Positions 1 to 6,070 of a stretch of DNA of 31,168 nt are shown here, piece after piece; positions within the stretch are counted from its first letter, which is position 1, and every line of letters starts with the position of its first letter. This DNA is from a virus, in IMG/VR virus record IMGVR_UViG_3300027649_000009, positions 1 to 31,168 of that record, one strand, 5' to 3'. The translations under genes were made by a program, and so were the position numbers. Below the pieces are notes generated by a model that did not search any database, was not told the origin of the DNA, and worked only from the letters and a program-made list of their open reading frames with translations.

Positions 1-2
1 CT

Positions 3-236
3 AACCTGCTTGGCGGTGAGTGGCTGCAGACAAGCTTTAACGGCAACATGCGCAAAAACTACGCTGGCATCGGCTACACATACGACACGGCACGCGATGC
101 GTTTATTGAGCCAAAGCCGTATCCGAGTTGGGTGCTTGACGAGGCGACCTGCAGGTGGGATGCGCCCGTGGCAATGCCAAGCGAAGGTTTGTGGATGTGG
201 GATGAAGCGACAATGAGTTGGATAGAGATGCAATGA
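3..236 (+). CDS. C-terminal part of a conserved phage protein (5' end cut by window)
   Basis: The reading frame is open from base 3, so the gene begins outside the window. The visible 77 residues start NLLGGEWLQTSFNGN and run into RKNYAGIGYTYD, then PYPSW, LDEATCRW, WDEATMSW. The motif RKNYAGIGYTYD followed by PKPYPSW and LDE-TC-W is familiar from the C-termini of short conserved proteins in many aquatic phages, usually near tail or fibre genes. Function is not established; a virion or tail-associated role is inferred from that context and from its place just before the lysis genes. Its TGA overlaps the ATG of the endolysin gene (ATGA), so the two are probably translationally coupled. Confidence 0.75.
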   Translation, partial: NLLGGEWLQTSFNGNMRKNYAGIGYTYDTARDAFIEPKPYPSWVLDEATCRWDAPVAMPSEGLWMWDEATMSWIEMQ

Positions 237-808
237 CATTTGAGTTGGGCGTAGATGTGAGCAAATGGCAAACGCCTGAGAAGGTAGACTGGCGCAAGCT
301 ACGAGACGCGGCCGGTGTGCGTTACATGTTTGGCCGGTACGCGTACGGCAATCTAATAGACGCCACCTTTTGGAAGCACGGCTGGCGCGCGATGCAAGCT
401 GGCGGTATCAGGACTGGCGCATATCAGTATTTAGTACCGACACAAGACGCTTTACAGCAAGCGACGCTGGCTTTATCTATCGCATCGCATTTGAGCATAC
501 CGTTTGTGGTGGATATTGAAGCGCGCGGCCTTACCGCTAAACACATTGACACATGGATGGAAGCGTTTGTGCGCGCCAACATGCCATTTATTATTTACAC
601 ATCGCATAGCGCTTGGCGCGCGTGTTATGGTGTCGGGCCGCACAAATGGATGCACATACCGTTATGGATTGCCAACTATACGACAGCATCAAAGCCTATG
701 TTGGCCGATGGATGGGATAAATATGCGTATTGGCAGTATAGTCAAAACGGCCGTTTACAAGGCTACGATGGCGCAATAGATTTGAACAGGCGGCTTGTAG
801 ACGCGTGA
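233..808 (+). CDS. GH25 family endolysin (lysozyme/muramidase)
   Basis: A 191-residue single-domain cell-wall hydrolase expected to cut the MurNAc-GlcNAc bond of peptidoglycan at the end of infection. The GH25 hallmarks are present in order: GVDVSKWQ at residues 6-13 (acidic D8), FVVDIEARG around 91-99 (D94 and E96, the catalytic pair), then YWQYS and an IDLN motif (D183) near the C-terminus. No cell-wall-binding repeat or signal peptide is visible, so export would need a holin; a holin-like gene follows directly. The ATG at 233 overlaps the previous stop. A TTG at 218 would add five residues but lies inside the upstream gene and adds no conserved sequence. Identification is by motif and is strong. 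Confidence 0.9.
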   Translation: MTFELGVDVSKWQTPEKVDWRKLRDAAGVRYMFGRYAYGNLIDATFWKHGWRAMQAGGIRTGAYQYLVPTQDALQQATLALSIASHLSIPFVVDIEARGLTAKHIDTWMEAFVRANMPFIIYTSHSAWRACYGVGPHKWMHIPLWIANYTTASKPMLADGWDKYAYWQYSQNGRLQGYDGAIDLNRRLVDA

Positions 809-1026
809 TGGAAGACACCAACATAAATGCTAATGTGCAAGTCGCCGTACGGCTATCTTTACTAGAAGATAAAGTAGACCGTTTATTGCTCGTCATCAGC
901 GAACAAGACCAGAGACAACGCCAAATGGAAGTTACGCTGGCGCGTATGAGCGTCTTGACCGGCTTCGTAAGCGCTGGCATCAGCGGCGCTATCGCTTTAT
1001 TGTTCGCTATGTTTAGAAGCAAATAA
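808..1026 (+). CDS. Small membrane protein, putative holin (XhlA-like layout)
   Basis: A 72-residue protein with a charged, heptad-like N-terminal half (VRLSLLEDKVDRLLLVISEQ, about residues 12-31) and one hydrophobic C-terminal segment (about 48-68, ending in AMFRSK). A short coiled coil followed by a single membrane span is the layout of XhlA-type holin accessory proteins. It directly follows the GH25 endolysin with a TGATG stop/start overlap, which supports a lysis role. There are no sequence motifs that prove holin activity. It could also be a membrane anchor that works with another holin, such as the small membrane protein at 12256. Confidence 0.65.
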   Translation: MEDTNINANVQVAVRLSLLEDKVDRLLLVISEQDQRQRQMEVTLARMSVLTGFVSAGISGAIALLFAMFRSK

Positions 1027-1088
1027 AGCCGCCTTCTCCGCGCCAGCGCGCCACCGGCCACCGCGCCAGCCGCGCCAGCGCCACCGGC

Positions 1089-1270
1089 CGCGCCACCGGC
1101 CATTACTCACTATGGAGGTAAACAAACGGCCAAAGGGCAAAGCGCCACCGGCCGCGCTACCATTACGCCTGAAATTCCAGCCCGATTTGGTGCTTGACAT
1201 TTTTACCAGCATGATGATAATTATGGCTATGGGTACGCGGTTTTATCAGATAAAGGAGACCAAGACAATG
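1089..1270 (+). repeat. Duplicated promoter cassette, copy A
   Basis: This stretch closely matches 4182-4356. Both copies carry CCGCGCCACCGGCCA, a CTATGGAG segment that encodes the C-terminus of the gene at 3809 in copy B (MELNKAPKGK), then an identical TTTGGTGCTTGACA promoter block and ATCAGATAAAGGAGACC just before an ATGAGC start. In copy A the MEVNKRPKGK piece is a remnant with no gene in front of it, which suggests that copy B, or a common ancestor of it, was the source. The preceding 1027-1088 holds only GC-rich words such as GCGCCAGC and CCACCGGCC. Confidence 0.85.
1194..1221 (+). promoter_or_regulatory. Sigma70-like promoter (copy A)
   Basis: A perfect -35 box TTGACA at 1194-1199 is followed after 16 bases by GATAAT at 1216-1221 (5 of 6 matches to TATAAT). 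The same promoter occurs unchanged at 4280-4307. It would drive the small-gene cluster starting at 1268. Confidence 0.8.
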
Positions 1271-1483
1271 AGCGCAAGTAAAATGCAATTCAATATCGGA
1301 GACAAGGTTATTTACCGAGGCGGCTTTGGTAGCAGTAGGCCGGTGGCCACTACCATCGTAGATATCGGCGATAAAGATGGTGTTCCAGTATTTGATACCG
1401 CTTCAGGGTCATGGGGATATGCAGACCAATTCAAACTCGGTGGAGATGGCGGCCGAGAAAATAATTGCGACGACACCGCGTAA
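1268..1483 (+). CDS. Small conserved phage protein, possible SH3/KOW-like beta fold
   Basis: A 71-residue protein. I chose the ATG at 1268 because AAAGGAG lies nine bases upstream and a strong promoter precedes it; the frame stays open back to 1112, but that part is promoter and remnant sequence. Residues 9-20 read GDKVIYRGGFGS, followed by short beta-type stretches (TTIVDIGDKDGV, PVFDTASGSWGY). The pattern G-DKV-YRG, a turn, then G-PV-D, W-Y-DQ is one I associate with small phage proteins of unknown function that resemble KOW/SH3 barrels. No catalytic residues are evident. The last codons (DDTA) and stop lie in a border sequence repeated between several genes here. Confidence 0.65.
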   Translation: MSASKMQFNIGDKVIYRGGFGSSRPVATTIVDIGDKDGVPVFDTASGSWGYADQFKLGGDGGRENNCDDTA

Positions 1484-1506
1484 GCGGCCACCTTCAAAGG
1501 AGACCA
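1475..1506 (+). repeat. Gene-border repeat, copy 1
   Basis: A 32-bp unit made of ACCGCGTAAGCGGCC, then ACCTTC, then AAAGGAGACCA. It supplies the last sense codon and TAA stop of the gene before it and the Shine-Dalgarno of the gene after it. The same unit recurs at 1815, 2669, 2895 (variant), 4992 and 5666. Confidence 0.9.
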
Positions 1507-1511
1507 ACCTG

Positions 1512-1823
1512 ATGAACGCAACCAAGCAAATCAAGATTGTAAAAACCAAGAACGCAAAGCACGGTTTCGGAGACCGCAGTTGCGCGGTTTATTATCCTGC
1601 TCAATACGCAGTGATTGTAAACGAAGAAACCGTCGCAACCATTACTTGCGATAGTCAAAAATATTTTGATGTGCCTTGTTGGACTTTGTATGTAGAAGCA
1701 AATGCGGTAGTGGCAGACCATCCAAAACGAGTGACATGGAGCAGCAAGAAGTTTTTGGTAGATTACGCAATGCGCCGCTGGAGCGCCGCCACCACCACCA
1801 CCACCACCACCACCACCGCGTAA
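1512..1823 (+). CDS. Hypothetical protein with poly-Thr tail
   Basis: A 103-residue protein I do not recognise. The ATG at 1512 follows AAAGGAGACC from the border repeat. The N-terminus is basic (TKQIKIVKTKNAKHGFGDRS), the middle looks beta-rich (CAVYYPAQYAVIVNEETVAT, then VPCWTLYVEA), and there is a short helical stretch (KFLVDYAMRRW). It ends in a run of nine or ten threonines coded by a perfect CAC/ACC microsatellite at about 1790-1818, directly adjoining the next border repeat. The tail is probably repeat-derived rather than functional. Length of the tail may vary between related phages. Confidence 0.6.
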   Translation: MNATKQIKIVKTKNAKHGFGDRSCAVYYPAQYAVIVNEETVATITCDSQKYFDVPCWTLYVEANAVVADHPKRVTWSSKKFLVDYAMRRWSAATTTTTTTTTA

Positions 1824-1846
1824 GCGGCCACCTTCAAAGGAGACCA
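1815..1846 (+). repeat. Gene-border repeat, copy 2
   Basis: Identical in layout to the copy at 1475: end codons and TAA of the upstream gene, GCGGCCACCTTC, then AAAGGAGACCA for the next gene. Confidence 0.9.
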
Positions 1847-1851
1847 AGACA

Positions 1852-2097
1852 ATGAGCGCAACACTGAAGGCTACGAAGATAGAGTTTGAGACACGCTACT
1901 ATTTCTTTGCACACGGTAAGGAGCCGCGCGGCCGCGGTACTTGGGCGTTTGAAGGCGCGGCCAATAGCGATGTAAAAGATGTAAGGCTATGGGCATGGGA
2001 TTGCACATATGCTGAAGCGAAGAAGGCGGTGGCCGCCCAAATCAAAGCAGACGCGCGGTTTGCTGGCATGTATGTACGCATGCGCGTTTGTTCCTAA
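1852..2097 (+). CDS. Conserved small protein with HGKEPRGRGTWAF motif
   Basis: An 81-residue protein. Residues about 10-31 read FETRYYFFAHGKEPRG then RGTWAF; the pattern HG-xx-PRG-G-W-F, followed by a Y-A-EAKKAVAA helix and a short basic end, is one I recognise from a widespread family of small phage and bacterial proteins without known function. It starts at an ATG with AAAGGAGACC from the border repeat. The product of the gene at 3465 shares an N-terminal IETRYY stretch and may be distantly related. No enzymatic signature is visible. Confidence 0.65.
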   Translation: MSATLKATKIEFETRYYFFAHGKEPRGRGTWAFEGAANSDVKDVRLWAWDCTYAEAKKAVAAQIKADARFAGMYVRMRVCS

Positions 2098-2122
2098 CAA
2101 TCAGATAAAGGAGACCAAGACG

Positions 2123-2329
2123 ATGAAGGCAAACCGCAAAACAATATGGCTGACGGTCAAAGACTATGAGATAGAGCGCGAGCATGCGACACTTGCTGAT
2201 GCAGTGTTTTGGGCGCAAGGTACACACTGTACAGATGACCGGCCGCGGCGCGAAGGTGAAGCGTACAAGATTGGGCGCACAACAATCGTCAAGCGCGATG
2301 TGTGGACGCGCTGGCAGACAACAAACTAA
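2123..2329 (+). CDS. Hypothetical small protein
   Basis: A 68-residue protein I do not recognise. Start ATG at 2123 is preceded by CAGATAAAGGAGACC, the same ribosome-binding block found before 1268 and 4354. The sequence (KTIWLTVKDYEIEREHATLA, then DAVFWAQGTHC, then YKIGRTTIVKRDVW) alternates beta-type stretches with one short helix, in keeping with a small alpha/beta fold. Charged, without membrane segment or cysteine pair. It is the fourth gene downstream of the copy A promoter, all on the plus strand with 20-30 base gaps. Confidence 0.55.
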   Translation: MKANRKTIWLTVKDYEIEREHATLADAVFWAQGTHCTDDRPRREGEAYKIGRTTIVKRDVWTRWQTTN

Positions 2330-2353
2330 CAATCAGATAAAAGAGACACAATC

Positions 2354-2677
2354 ATGAAAAAGATGGGATTACAAACGGCCAACGCGCTCTATCGCGCAAC
2401 AATAGCATCGGCCGCGGCTTACGCCGCGGCCAAAGAGTTTGATGAAGCGGCTAAAGAGTACTATGCAGAGGCTCTAAAGCTGGCGGCTGGCGCGCCACCG
2501 GCCGCGCCAGCGCACGACAACAGCAAGTTTGGCTCTAAAGGATGCTACGAGTGTGAAATGTGCGGCAAGAAAACGCGACAGACCGGCATGGATAACGAGA
2601 GCGTCAATTTATGCAAAGCTTGTTATCTAGATTGTCAAAACGAAAACGCGATTGCAGATGGCGACGACACCGCGTAA
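2354..2677 (+). CDS. Small zinc-ribbon-like protein (paralogue 1)
   Basis: A 107-residue protein. The N-terminal half is an alanine-rich helix (residues about 8-45, with YAAAKEFDEAAKEYYAEALK) and an Ala/Pro linker built from the GC-rich words common in this genome. The C-terminal half carries CYECEMCGKK and LCKACYLDC, that is two CxxC knuckles about 23 residues apart, which suits a structural zinc ribbon. The C-terminal about 45 residues are closely similar to the next gene product, including the NENAIADGDDTA end, so the two arose by duplication. A nucleic-acid or protein-binding role is likely but not shown. Confidence 0.65.
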   Translation: MKKMGLQTANALYRATIASAAAYAAAKEFDEAAKEYYAEALKLAAGAPPAAPAHDNSKFGSKGCYECEMCGKKTRQTGMDNESVNLCKACYLDCQNENAIADGDDTA

Positions 2678-2700
2678 GCGGCCACCTTCAAAGGAGACCA
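2669..2700 (+). repeat. Gene-border repeat, copy 3
   Basis: Same 32-bp unit as at 1475, lying between the two zinc-ribbon paralogues; it holds the stop of the first and the AAAGGAGACC of the second. Confidence 0.9.
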
Positions 2701-2705
2701 CAACA

Positions 2706-2903
2706 ATGGATGCTACGAGGCAGGCTACGAAAGTGAACGGTACGAGGTACGAGTGTGCAATGTGCGGCAAGAAAGCACCGCGGCCGGTCAGCGCTAATTG
2801 CACAAACGCCAAACGCGTCAAATTATGCAGACATTGCTATCTACATTTTTATGTAGATAGCAAAAACGAAATCGCAATTGCAGATGGCGCCACCACCGCG
2901 TAA
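2706..2903 (+). CDS. Small zinc-ribbon-like protein (paralogue 2)
   Basis: A 65-residue protein consisting almost only of the zinc-ribbon half of its upstream neighbour: RYECAMCGKK, then VKLCRHCYL, then NEIAIADGATTA. The four cysteines of the two CxxC pairs are kept. It lacks the N-terminal alanine-rich helix. Tandem position, conserved C-terminus and flanking border repeats indicate duplication by recombination between borders. No function is known; a small metal-binding adaptor is the plain reading. Confidence 0.65.
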   Translation: MDATRQATKVNGTRYECAMCGKKAPRPVSANCTNAKRVKLCRHCYLHFYVDSKNEIAIADGATTA

Positions 2904-2926
2904 GCGGCCACCACCAACGGAGACCA
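2895..2926 (+). repeat. Gene-border repeat, copy 4 (variant)
   Basis: Starts with ACCGCGTAAGCGGCCACC like the other copies but reads ACCAACGGAGACCA in the second half, so the Shine-Dalgarno is ACGGAGA rather than AAAGGAGA. It follows the second zinc-ribbon gene. Confidence 0.8.
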
Positions 2927-2932
2927 AAGACC

Positions 2933-3397
2933 ATGTTTGACCAAACGACCGACACGATAGAGTTCTTCAAAGTCATCAGTACCAAAGCCAAAAACAAAAT
3001 CGTGCAGGCGGTGGCCGCTACACGACATATCACTGAAGAAGAGGCCTTGGAGCTTGTGACTGAACAAGACAGCATGCCTTTACCAGAGTATCTTACCGGC
3101 GACATGCGCGAGTATGTCGTTGGAATGCTCAAAGGCTGGCGGCGAGGGCCGCGCGCCGTGAGCGCGGTATCTAAACTGGTGTATAGAGCTGACATAGCGA
3201 AGATGACGCCAGATGCTATACGGCTATACAAGAAGAATTATCAACGCGGCTGGCGCGCCAGCGGTGGCGAGATGGGCGCTTTAGATAAAGCCGACATGCG
3301 CAATGAGAGCAACGCATGGTACGACGGCTATTATGATTACGCCAGCCGCCCAAAGTGGCATATGTTGTATTGCCAATGCCACGAAGATTGCCCATAA
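2933..3397 (+). CDS. Conserved phage protein, two-part, function unknown
   Basis: A 154-residue protein. The N-terminal part contains RHITEEEALELVTE and LPEYL, a helical motif I have seen as a separate small phage protein. The C-terminal 60 residues (YQRGWRAS, GALDKADMR, then NAWYDGYYDYAS, then KWHMLYC) match another recurrent phage motif of the type YRRGWRAS...WYDGY-DYA-G-KWH-L-C, of unknown function. The protein may be a fusion of two such modules. It ends CQCHEDCP with a cysteine cluster. Start ATG has a variant GGAGACC upstream. Role unknown; early or accessory gene by position. Confidence 0.65.
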   Translation: MFDQTTDTIEFFKVISTKAKNKIVQAVAATRHITEEEALELVTEQDSMPLPEYLTGDMREYVVGMLKGWRRGPRAVSAVSKLVYRADIAKMTPDAIRLYKKNYQRGWRASGGEMGALDKADMRNESNAWYDGYYDYASRPKWHMLYCQCHEDCP

Positions 3398-3412
3398 CAA
3401 CAACATCAAACC

Positions 3413-3438
3413 GGCCGCGCGCCACCTGACGCGCGGCC
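3413..3438 (+). terminator. 26-bp GC hairpin element, forward copy
   Basis: GGCCGCGCG at 3413-3421 pairs perfectly with CGCGCGGCC at 3430-3438 around an 8-base loop CCACCTGA. It sits between genes, just before the AAAGGAGACC of the next one. There is no following T-run, so it may be a pause site, mRNA-end protector or weak terminator. The element at 6514-6539 is its reverse complement with one mismatch. Confidence 0.6.
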
Positions 3439-3464
3439 ACCACCTTCAAAGGAGACCAAAGATT

Positions 3465-3803
3465 ATGAAGACTGCAAAAAAGAAAATGCCAACGCTACGA
3501 ATAGAAACGCGGTATTACAAAACCACAACTGTGAATGGAGAACTGCAATTTCAAATTCAAGAATACACGACTGCGAAAGTGACGCCTATGCACAAGCGCA
3601 TCCGCGACTTTTATCCTGCAGAGACGCGCATCGGGCAGGTGGTGACTATTCTTGGATGTATGTCAATGTTCGTAATAGACAAGACCATCGCAAGCGACGA
3701 TTGGGGATGGGCGCATGAGCAAGCGGTGAAACAATACCGCGTCAAACGAGCGCTGGCGGTGGCCGCGCGCCATCTTGCGCGCGCCACCACCAAAGGAGCC
3801 TAA
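3465..3803 (+). CDS. Hypothetical protein
   Basis: A 112-residue protein I do not recognise. The ATG at 3465 follows AAAGGAGACC in a gap that also holds the GC hairpin. The N-terminus is very basic (MKTAKKKMPTLRIETRYY), followed by beta-type stretches (NGELQFQIQEYTTAKV) and a hydrophobic patch (VVTILGCMSMFVID). The C-terminal helix is Ala/Arg-rich (RALAVAARHLARATTKGA) and is coded by the GC-rich words. IETRYY near the N-terminus resembles the protein at 1852. The gene is followed after five bases by the next start. Confidence 0.55.
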   Translation: MKTAKKKMPTLRIETRYYKTTTVNGELQFQIQEYTTAKVTPMHKRIRDFYPAETRIGQVVTILGCMSMFVIDKTIASDDWGWAHEQAVKQYRVKRALAVAARHLARATTKGA

Positions 3804-3808
3804 AGATT

Positions 3809-4240
3809 ATGAACGATAAAGAAGCCGCCACCAATCTAGAAGCCGCATGGAGCGCGCGTTGTGACTGTCGCAACAATCACAACTCTGCAAGCGGCCGGTG
3901 CAATACACGCGATGTGACTGACCATACCAGATTTCATGCAGACGGAGTTGCTATATGTGCTGGATGCCGCGCCTTCTGTTTAGGGGAAGGCTTTAGAGGA
4001 TGGTATCTCGCGCCGCGCGCCGACAACAGCGTTGTAGACGATGAAGCGGTGCCAAAAAATTACATTGGCGCGATTGTGTCTCTAAAAGACCATCTAGCAT
4101 ACCGCGCCAAGCTTGGTCTATCGCCAGCCGCGCCAGCCGCGCCAGCCGCGCCAGCTACGCCAGCGCCACCGGCCGCGGTGGCCGCGCCACCGGCCACTAT
4201 GGAGCTAAATAAAGCGCCAAAGGGCAAGCGCCAGCCGTAG
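3809..4240 (+). CDS. Hypothetical cysteine-rich protein with Ala/Pro tail
   Basis: A 143-residue protein. The N-terminal 70 residues contain CDC, a later C in GRCNTRD, and CAGCRAFC, enough cysteines plus nearby histidines for a zinc site, though the spacing does not match a finger I can name. The C-terminal about 40 residues are an Ala/Pro run (PAAPAAPAAPATPAPP and on) coded by tandem GCGCCAGCC-type words, ending MELNKAPKGKRQP. The last 59 bases of the gene belong to duplicated cassette B. Function unknown. Confidence 0.55.
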   Translation: MNDKEAATNLEAAWSARCDCRNNHNSASGRCNTRDVTDHTRFHADGVAICAGCRAFCLGEGFRGWYLAPRADNSVVDDEAVPKNYIGAIVSLKDHLAYRAKLGLSPAAPAAPAAPATPAPPAAVAAPPATMELNKAPKGKRQP

Positions 4241-4356
4241 CGCTACCGTTACGCCTATTATTCTTGTGGCATTTGGTGCTTGACATTTTTACCAGCATGA
4301 TGATAATTATGGCTATGGGTACGAAGTTTTATCAGATAAAGGAGACCAAGACAATG
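4182..4356 (+). repeat. Duplicated promoter cassette, copy B
   Basis: Second copy of the cassette at 1089-1270. It begins inside the 3' end of the gene at 3809, continues through 39 bases of spacer, the promoter at 4280-4307 and the AAAGGAGACC of the gene at 4354. The block from TTTGGTGC through GGCTATGGGTACG is identical in the two copies. Confidence 0.85.
4280..4307 (+). promoter_or_regulatory. Sigma70-like promoter (copy B)
   Basis: TTGACA at 4280-4285, 16-base spacer, GATAAT at 4302-4307, identical to the promoter at 1194-1221. It would drive the second half of the small-gene cluster from 4354. Confidence 0.8.
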
Positions 4357-4587
4357 AGCAAATTTCCAGATACGCGGTCCGTTGTTACGCTGGAAGCCAA
4401 GATAGATATGTTGGCCAGCGTCGTAGAGCTACCGCGCGAATTGCGCCGCGCCATCCAATGGTATCGCAACGGTGATTTACAAGCCGCGCTGGCCATGTTT
4501 GAAGATGAGAATTTTCACGACATAGCTGAGTTGCTTGCAGACAGGATGAAACAACAGAACGGCTGTTGGAATGTTTTTACCATCTAA
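4354..4587 (+). CDS. Hypothetical small helical protein
   Basis: A 77-residue protein, first gene after promoter copy B, with ATAAAGGAGACC before its ATG. It looks wholly helical (VTLEAKIDMLASVVELPREL, then RAIQWYRNGDLQAALAMFED, then DIAELLADRMKQQ). Not recognised. The middle resembles a TPR-like helix pair but one repeat is not enough to claim it. No membrane segment. Ends WNVFTI 28 bases before the next start. Confidence 0.55.
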   Translation: MSKFPDTRSVVTLEAKIDMLASVVELPRELRRAIQWYRNGDLQAALAMFEDENFHDIAELLADRMKQQNGCWNVFTI

Positions 4588-4615
4588 CCGGTTACAAATA
4601 AAGGAGACCACAATC

Positions 4616-4960
4616 ATGAGTTCCATCACACTTACAGAAGCGACCGTCAAAGCCACCGCCTACGCCAGCCGGTTGAAGAAAGAGAGCAAGCGCGTTGTGT
4701 TTGAAGCATGGGCACAACAATGTTTGGGCCGCGTCCATTGCGCTGACATCAAAGAGCAAGTCAAGAGCTTGATGATATACGACTTGATGGTCAGCGTGTA
4801 CGGCAAGCTGGTCACAGAGGCGGTCTTTTTGGGCCATGTACGAGATGCGCGCGTAAGCCGCGCCAGCCGCGCCAGCCGTGACTGTGCCAAGTGGATGTCA
4901 CAACAAGAGAACACAACTCCTATCGGCTACGCTTACGGACGCGGAAGCCGCTTTGAGTAA
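4616..4960 (+). CDS. Hypothetical protein
   Basis: A 114-residue protein I do not recognise, with AAATAAAGGAGACC before the ATG at 4616. Mostly helical: TLTEATVKATAYASRLKKES, then VFEAWAQQCLG, then IKEQVKSLMIYDLMVSVYGK. A short RVSRASRASRD run is coded by GCGCCAGCC words and looks inserted. The end reads GYAYGRGSRFE. No known motif; probably soluble. Confidence 0.5.
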   Translation: MSSITLTEATVKATAYASRLKKESKRVVFEAWAQQCLGRVHCADIKEQVKSLMIYDLMVSVYGKLVTEAVFLGHVRDARVSRASRASRDCAKWMSQQENTTPIGYAYGRGSRFE

Positions 4961-4961
4961 G

Positions 4962-5023
4962 CGGTACGGCTAAAACACCAACCCAATCTACACCGCGTAA
5001 GCGGCCACCTTCAAAGGAGACCA
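4962..5023 (+). repeat. 62-bp gene-end duplicate (truncated copy)
   Basis: These bases match 5636-5697 with two differences (CGGCTAAAAC versus CGGCCCAAAC). At 5636 the segment is the 3' end of a gene (encoding RYGPNTNPIYTA) plus border repeat; here it is only a non-coding remnant with the stop and Shine-Dalgarno kept. It contains border-repeat copy 5 (4992-5023). Confidence 0.9.
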
Positions 5024-5028
5024 ATCTA

Positions 5029-5391
5029 ATGACTAACATGAGCTACTGTGCATTTGAGAATACGGCAAACGATATGAAACAAGCGATGGAGAAGCTTGTG
5101 GATGTGTTGGATGGCCGCGAAGCTGGAATGAGCGAACATGAGCAGGCTGGCCTGCGTCGGATGGTGGATTTGGCGTTGCGTATGGCGGCCGCGGTAGCAG
5201 AAGCGGCGACTGAGAACACGCGGATGACAGCACATCAGTACGAGATGATGAGCGCGCTGGCGTTCAACTACACCGACAGCTACGCGCCTACCATCTTTGG
5301 AGAGACGATAAAGCATGCGGTGGCGCGCGGCGAACTGCTAGAGGCCGAGTATGAGGCAGAGCTGGAAGCCGCGCGGGACTTGGGCGCTTGA
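5029..5391 (+). CDS. Conserved phage protein, MSYC-FENT type
   Basis: A 120-residue protein beginning MTNMSYCAFENTANDMKQAM. The N-terminal pattern MSYCRFENT-xDL is recurrent in small phage proteins of unknown function; here the arginine is replaced by alanine. The rest is helical and acidic (LSEHEQ-like EHEQAGLRRMVDLALRMAAA; ELLEAEYEAELEAARDLGA). A start at 5038 (MSYC) is possible, but the ATG at 5029 is better spaced from AAAGGAGACC in the border repeat. Function unknown. Confidence 0.65.
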   Translation: MTNMSYCAFENTANDMKQAMEKLVDVLDGREAGMSEHEQAGLRRMVDLALRMAAAVAEAATENTRMTAHQYEMMSALAFNYTDSYAPTIFGETIKHAVARGELLEAEYEAELEAARDLGA

Positions 5392-5425
5392 AGACTAAAC
5401 ACTCAGACATAAGGAGACTACGACA

Positions 5426-5674
5426 ATGACAAACGCTATAGACATCGCGCTGGCGCCACCGGCTACCACCACCAAGCGCGCCAAGCGCGCCAGCCGCGCC
5501 AGCCGCGCCACCGGTCCTCGCTACCTTACCGTTCACCACATCATCGCCATTGGCCACCGCGCCAGCCGTATAGACCCGCACAGCGTCGGCAACATCGGCG
5601 ACGCGACACCAGAGGAGACAGCCGCTCACTATGAACGGTACGGCCCAAACACCAACCCAATCTACACCGCGTAA
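5426..5674 (+). CDS. Hypothetical small protein with basic repeat
   Basis: An 82-residue protein. Residues about 10-30 are a low-complexity basic stretch (KRAKRASRASRAT) coded by tandem GCGCCAGCC words. The remainder reads YLTVHHIIAIGHRASR, then NIGDATPEETAAHYERYG, then NPIYTA. Not recognised. The ATG follows ATAAGGAGACT. Its last 39 bases and the border that follows are duplicated at 4962-5023, in front of the preceding gene. Confidence 0.5.
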   Translation: MTNAIDIALAPPATTTKRAKRASRASRATGPRYLTVHHIIAIGHRASRIDPHSVGNIGDATPEETAAHYERYGPNTNPIYTA

Positions 5675-5697
5675 GCGGCCACCTTCAAAGGAGACCA
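5636..5697 (+). repeat. 62-bp gene-end duplicate (coding copy)
   Basis: The 3' end of the gene at 5426 plus border-repeat copy 6 (5666-5697). It matches 4962-5023 at an offset of 674 bases with two mismatches. Confidence 0.9.
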
Positions 5698-5701
5698 GAC
5701 A

Positions 5702-6070
5702 ATGACAACGACAAATAAAGCTACGATGTTCCATCAAGCGACAAAAGACAGTATGTCCTATGTGATGGATGAGATTGTGGTAAGCGTAGGGCCGTATCAG
5801 TACATAGACGATGACGCGGCCACCGGCGCATATGTGGCCACCGGCTTGCGCATCGCTACTGTCCACATGCAATTGGTGCTTGACGCCGCGGCCGTTGAAG
5901 AGTTACGGACAGCGCTTTACATGGCCATCACAAAGCAAGAAACACGCGTTGTGACGAGTACGATGCAAGCGCCGCATCGTGTGCATCTAGAGCCAAAGCT
6001 TATAGACACTTGTAATTTGGCGCCATCCATCCGGTATGCCAATCTCGCTGGCGTGGAGATAGAGCGATGA
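5702..6070 (+). CDS. Hypothetical protein
   Basis: A 122-residue protein I do not recognise. Start ATG after AAAGGAGACC of the border repeat. A beta-type region (DEIVVSVGPYQYIDDDAATG, then GLRIATVHMQLVLDAAAVEE) leads into a helix (LRTALYMAITKQ) and a loop-rich C-terminal part (LEPKLIDTCNLAPSIRYANL). No catalytic or metal-binding motif is visible. It overlaps the next gene by ATGA, so the two are likely made together. Confidence 0.55.
   Translation: MTTTNKATMFHQATKDSMSYVMDEIVVSVGPYQYIDDDAATGAYVATGLRIATVHMQLVLDAAAVEELRTALYMAITKQETRVVTSTMQAPHRVHLEPKLIDTCNLAPSIRYANLAGVEIER

Noticed and set aside
218-232. TTG start giving a longer endolysin
   Set aside because: Lies within the preceding gene, adds no conserved residues; the ATG at 233 overlaps the stop in the usual ATGA way.
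1112-1267. N-terminal extension of the 1268 gene (MEVNKRPKGK and on)
   Set aside because: This part is a duplicated remnant plus promoter sequence, and the good Shine-Dalgarno sits before 1268.
1790-1818. Poly-Thr tail as a functional mucin-like domain
   Set aside because: It is a perfect trinucleotide microsatellite adjoining a border repeat in a small cytosolic-type protein; expansion is the simpler reading.
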